Shown here: positions 61,262-64,000 of the stretch, piece after piece
Layout of the letters: the number at the start of each line of letters is the position of its first letter
How positions within the stretch are numbered: position 1 is the first letter of the stretch
Source: FW021-bin31 sp964467635
GTDB taxonomy: Bacteria > Bacteroidota > Bacteroidia > Chitinophagales > Chitinophagaceae
Length of the DNA: 64,000 nt
Assembly (NCBI GenBank): GCA_964467635.1
Contig: CAYXRN010000002.1
Coordinates: 1 to 64,000, forward strand
Direction: 5' to 3'
Made by a program: the position numbers and the translations under genes
The notes under the pieces: generated by a model
Database searches by the model: none
The model's input: the letters and a program-made list of their open reading frames with translations, nothing else
What the model was told of the DNA's origin: nothing

Positions 61262-62529
61262 ACATCTTATTAATTGGAAACGGTGGTCGAGAACATGCCC
61301 TTGCCTGGAAGTTGCAACAGAGCCCACTTTGCGATAAACTGTATACCGCTCCAGGAAACGCCGGTACCGCGCTATGTGGGGAAAATCTGGCAGTAGATGT
61401 TAGGGACTTTGATGAAATAAAACAGATCTGTCTGGAAAAAAAGATCGATATGGTTATTCCCGGCCCGGAAGTACCACTGGTAGATGGTATAAAGGATTAC
61501 CTTAAAAGTGTTGCTGCATTAAGCCATCTTCCGGTGATTGGTCCGGGAAGATCCGGGGCTCAACTGGAGGGAAGCAAAGCCTTTGCCAAGTCCTTTATGA
61601 AAAAACATCATATTCCGACAGCAGCTTACCAGGAATTTGATGCTTCTTCTTTTGAAGAAGGCCAGCAATATATACGGCAACACAGTCTTCCTATTGTGTT
61701 GAAAGCGGATGGATTGGCCGCTGGTAAGGGAGTGCTTATTTGTGAAACCCATCAGCAGGCCTTGACTGAATTTGAACAGATGCTCGGAGGAAAGTTCGGC
61801 CATGCCGGAAGTAAAGTGGTGGTAGAACAATTTCTGGAGGGAATTGAATTGTCGGTTTTTGTATTGACGGACGGGAAAGACTATCTGGTACTGCCTGAAG
61901 CTAAGGATTATAAAAGAATAGGAGTGGGTGATACCGGATTGAATACCGGAGGGATGGGGGCAGTTTCGCCAGTACCTTTTGCCGATGAGGCTTTCCTGCA
62001 AAAAATAGAATCAAAGATTATCCAACCCACTATCCAGGGTATTCAAACCGACGAGTTGGATTATACCGGTTTTATCTTTTTTGGGCTGATCAAAGTAGGG
62101 GAGGAGCCCTATGTTATCGAATATAACTGCAGAATGGGTGACCCCGAAACGGAGGTAATAATGCCCCGCATCTTAAATGATCTGGTGGAATTGTTCATCG
62201 CTGTGGCAAAAAACACTCTTTCCCGACACAGCATCCAGGCTAATCCGTTGGCCGGCGTAACCACCATCGTAGTTTCAGGCGGCTATCCCGAGGCTTATAA
62301 AAAAGGCATGAAAATCGCGTTACCTGAAACAACCGAAAATGAAATTCTCTTTTATGCGGGGGCCGTTGAAAAAGAAGGTGAAATTGTCACCAACGGCGGA
62401 CGTGTTATGGCTGCTACCGTATTAGCCGAAGATCTGCGAACGGCCATGCACAAATCTAAAAGCCTTGCCAGGAAGATTGAATTTGACGGGAAATATTTCA
62501 GACAGGATATTGGCTGGGAGTTCAGTTAA
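61258..62529 (+). CDS. purD: phosphoribosylamine-glycine ligase
   Basis: ATP-grasp enzyme of purine synthesis that adds glycine to phosphoribosylamine. The N-terminus MNILLIGNGGREHALAWKL is diagnostic. The ATP-grasp core has LPIVLKADGLAAGKGVLIC near 140-158, and the family signature NCRMGDPETEVIMPRIL near residue 290. The length of 423 is normal. Its ATG overlaps the stop of the transketolase subunit, implying translational coupling. Other pur genes are not close by. Confidence 0.96.
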   Translation: MNILLIGNGGREHALAWKLQQSPLCDKLYTAPGNAGTALCGENLAVDVRDFDEIKQICLEKKIDMVIPGPEVPLVDGIKDYLKSVAALSHLPVIGPGRSGAQLEGSKAFAKSFMKKHHIPTAAYQEFDASSFEEGQQYIRQHSLPIVLKADGLAAGKGVLICETHQQALTEFEQMLGGKFGHAGSKVVVEQFLEGIELSVFVLTDGKDYLVLPEAKDYKRIGVGDTGLNTGGMGAVSPVPFADEAFLQKIESKIIQPTIQGIQTDELDYTGFIFFGLIKVGEEPYVIEYNCRMGDPETEVIMPRILNDLVELFIAVAKNTLSRHSIQANPLAGVTTIVVSGGYPEAYKKGMKIALPETTENEILFYAGAVEKEGEIVTNGGRVMAATVLAEDLRTAMHKSKSLARKIEFDGKYFRQDIGWEFS

Positions 62530-62644
62530 ATTCCCTACCCGCTGACGACAATCCCTCAGGATAGCAGGGTAACCTCTTCACAGGTGGCTGACATTTTCTT
62601 CTTACCTTGTGGCCGTTAATAGGAAAATTTAAACGCCGACATAC

Positions 62645-63994
62645 ATGCTCCGAAAAATTGCGTATGGGCTCTTAATAGGTCTTTTATTCTTCCAAACCAC
62701 CGCTGCCCAAAAAGTAGATCCCGCCCACCGTGCAGACTGGTTCAGAGAAGCCAAATTTGGTATGTTTATTCACTTTGGCTTATATAGTATATTGGGAGGA
62801 ACATACAATGGGCATACTTTACCGGACACCACCTTTCCACACGGGAAGAGTTGGTATGCAGAATGGATTCAACAAAGACTCGATGTGCCCGACGAAGTCT
62901 ATCGCAATCTGGTTAAACGATTCAATCCTGTAAATTTCGACGCAGATAAATGGATACGGGAGGCCCGGGATGCAGGCATGAAATATTTTGTCATAACAGC
63001 CAAACATCATGACGGTTTTGCCTTATGGGACTCAAAAGTTTCCGATTACGACCTGGGCAGTACACCATATCAAAAAGATATCTTGGGTGAATTGGCCAAA
63101 GCCTGCAGAAAATACGGTCTAAAGTTCGGTTTTTACTATTCGCACTGTGAAGACTGGGATCATCCTGGAGGGGCCAAGCCGCATTGGCTGCCGAGGGTGA
63201 GCGAGACCGGTTTTGAACAATACTGGAATGGGAAGTGCCTACCCCAGGTCAAAGAATTGATCAATCGCTACCATCCCGATCTTTTTTGGTTTGATACATG
63301 GGGGGATGAACAGGAGAAAATTTTCATCAATGAAGAAAGACGAGACCAGTTGATTGCATTAATCAGAAAGCTGGCACCTGACTGCCTGATCAATGGACGG
63401 ATTTCTTACCTGAACCCTGGCAACGAGGTAGATTTCTTGGAAATGATGGATAACACTTATCCGGATTCTTTATTAAGCAAACCCTGGCAGACCCCTGCAA
63501 CCATGGTGCACTCCTGGGGCTGGCATTCCAAAGATTATCATTGGAAAACAGCACAGCAAATGGTCTCTTTCCTTGTCAGCAACGTATCAAAAGGTGGTAA
63601 TTATCTGCTTAATGTTGGTCCCAAACCGGACGGTACTTTTCCAAAAATGGCTATTCGCAGATTACGGGAAATCGGTGGTTGGATGGTTGCTAATGGAGCG
63701 GCTATACACGGCGCACATCCTGTAAAAAAAGCTGCACCAGCGGGTGTGGTTTTTACACAAAAGCAAAAGGAGAATAGGAACATTTACGTATGCCTGGTAA
63801 AAAAACAGCCCAATCGACTTGTCCTTCCATTCGAGTATGATAAGGTCGCAAGCTGCTCTCTGCTGCAATCATCCATGCCCATCAAATATGAAAAAAGCAA
63901 TGAGGGTGAAGTTGCTTTGACTTTACCGGAGAAAGTAGCTGCTCTATATGATGGAGTACAGGTGATTAAACTGGAGCTTTCCGATCATGAATAA
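62645..63994 (+). CDS. GH29 alpha-L-fucosidase
   Basis: A 449-residue secreted or periplasmic glycoside hydrolase. A signal peptide covers residues 1-21 (ending TTAAQ). The catalytic barrel shows WFREAKFGMFIHFGLYS, YFVITAKHHDGFALWDS near 115-130, and the likely nucleophile Asp217 in DLFWFDTWGDE. The acid/base is variable in GH29 and cannot be assigned. A C-terminal beta domain (about 370-449) follows. It removes alpha-linked fucose from glycans. No SusC/SusD or other hydrolase is adjacent within the window. The gene ends six bases before the window edge. Confidence 0.92.
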   Translation: MLRKIAYGLLIGLLFFQTTAAQKVDPAHRADWFREAKFGMFIHFGLYSILGGTYNGHTLPDTTFPHGKSWYAEWIQQRLDVPDEVYRNLVKRFNPVNFDADKWIREARDAGMKYFVITAKHHDGFALWDSKVSDYDLGSTPYQKDILGELAKACRKYGLKFGFYYSHCEDWDHPGGAKPHWLPRVSETGFEQYWNGKCLPQVKELINRYHPDLFWFDTWGDEQEKIFINEERRDQLIALIRKLAPDCLINGRISYLNPGNEVDFLEMMDNTYPDSLLSKPWQTPATMVHSWGWHSKDYHWKTAQQMVSFLVSNVSKGGNYLLNVGPKPDGTFPKMAIRRLREIGGWMVANGAAIHGAHPVKKAAPAGVVFTQKQKENRNIYVCLVKKQPNRLVLPFEYDKVASCSLLQSSMPIKYEKSNEGEVALTLPEKVAALYDGVQVIKLELSDHE

Positions 63995-64000
63995 GATGTT

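Overview
The window looks like chromosomal core DNA of a Bacteroidota bacterium, most likely family Chitinophagaceae. This rests on conserved lineage-specific proteins (succinylornithine-type ArgF', DUF1599, the BT_3928-type DoxX protein, DUF721, a DUF5723-like/OmpA protein, an ISAon1-type transposase remnant), on lipoprotein and TonB-receptor content, and on repeated Bacteroidota promoter signatures (TTTG, about 19-21 bp, TAnnTTTG) placed just upstream of genes instead of Shine-Dalgarno sites. The exact genus is not determined. Gene density is high, and only one tRNA (Asp) and one decayed insertion sequence were seen.

Layout. 0.2-4.6 kb: arginine operon argF'-argB-argE-argH, followed by a TlpA-like lipoprotein and a TPR membrane protein. 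6.7-10.5 kb, minus strand: EVE protein, LutA-type Fe-S protein, ribH, a YfgM-like TPR protein and pdhA, with recF diverging from pdhA. 11.7-14.2 kb: ndk, a DHH phosphoesterase and an FKBP isomerase ending in a perfect terminator. 14.6-19.5 kb: folP-cdaA (folate and c-di-AMP), DUF1599, BT_3928-type protein, a lone oligopeptide-type ABC permease and DUF721. 19.8-23.6 kb: envelope proteins, including a large OmpA-family gene split by a shift at an A10 run. 24-35 kb: M13 and M23 peptidases, FUSC transporter, APC permease, TonB receptor. 35.4-38 kb: lepA and two small conserved genes. 38.4-39.1 kb: transposase remnant, terminator and tRNA-Asp. 39.3-45.1 kb: accA, dapA, lspA, ftsK, lolA. 45.5-52.7 kb: membrane pyrophosphatase hppA divergent from ATP synthase genes atpBEFHA. 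52.8-64 kb: aconitase, TMEM175-like channel, sodium:solute symporter with a small partner, FAD monooxygenase, transketolase C-terminal subunit, purD and a GH29 fucosidase.

How it fits together. Most genes are housekeeping: arginine, lysine/cell wall (dapA), folate, riboflavin, purine and fatty-acid precursors, energy coupling (hppA, F-ATPase), chromosome handling (recF, ftsK) and lipoprotein maturation and transport (lspA, lolA). No defence island, CRISPR locus, prophage or biosynthetic cluster was recognised. The points most worth a second look are the A10 frameshift in the OmpA gene, the Ser90 specificity residue of ArgF', a 31-bp direct repeat pair between hppA and atpB, an ATP synthase cluster that ends without atpG, and several small undescribed ORFs and inverted repeats between genes.
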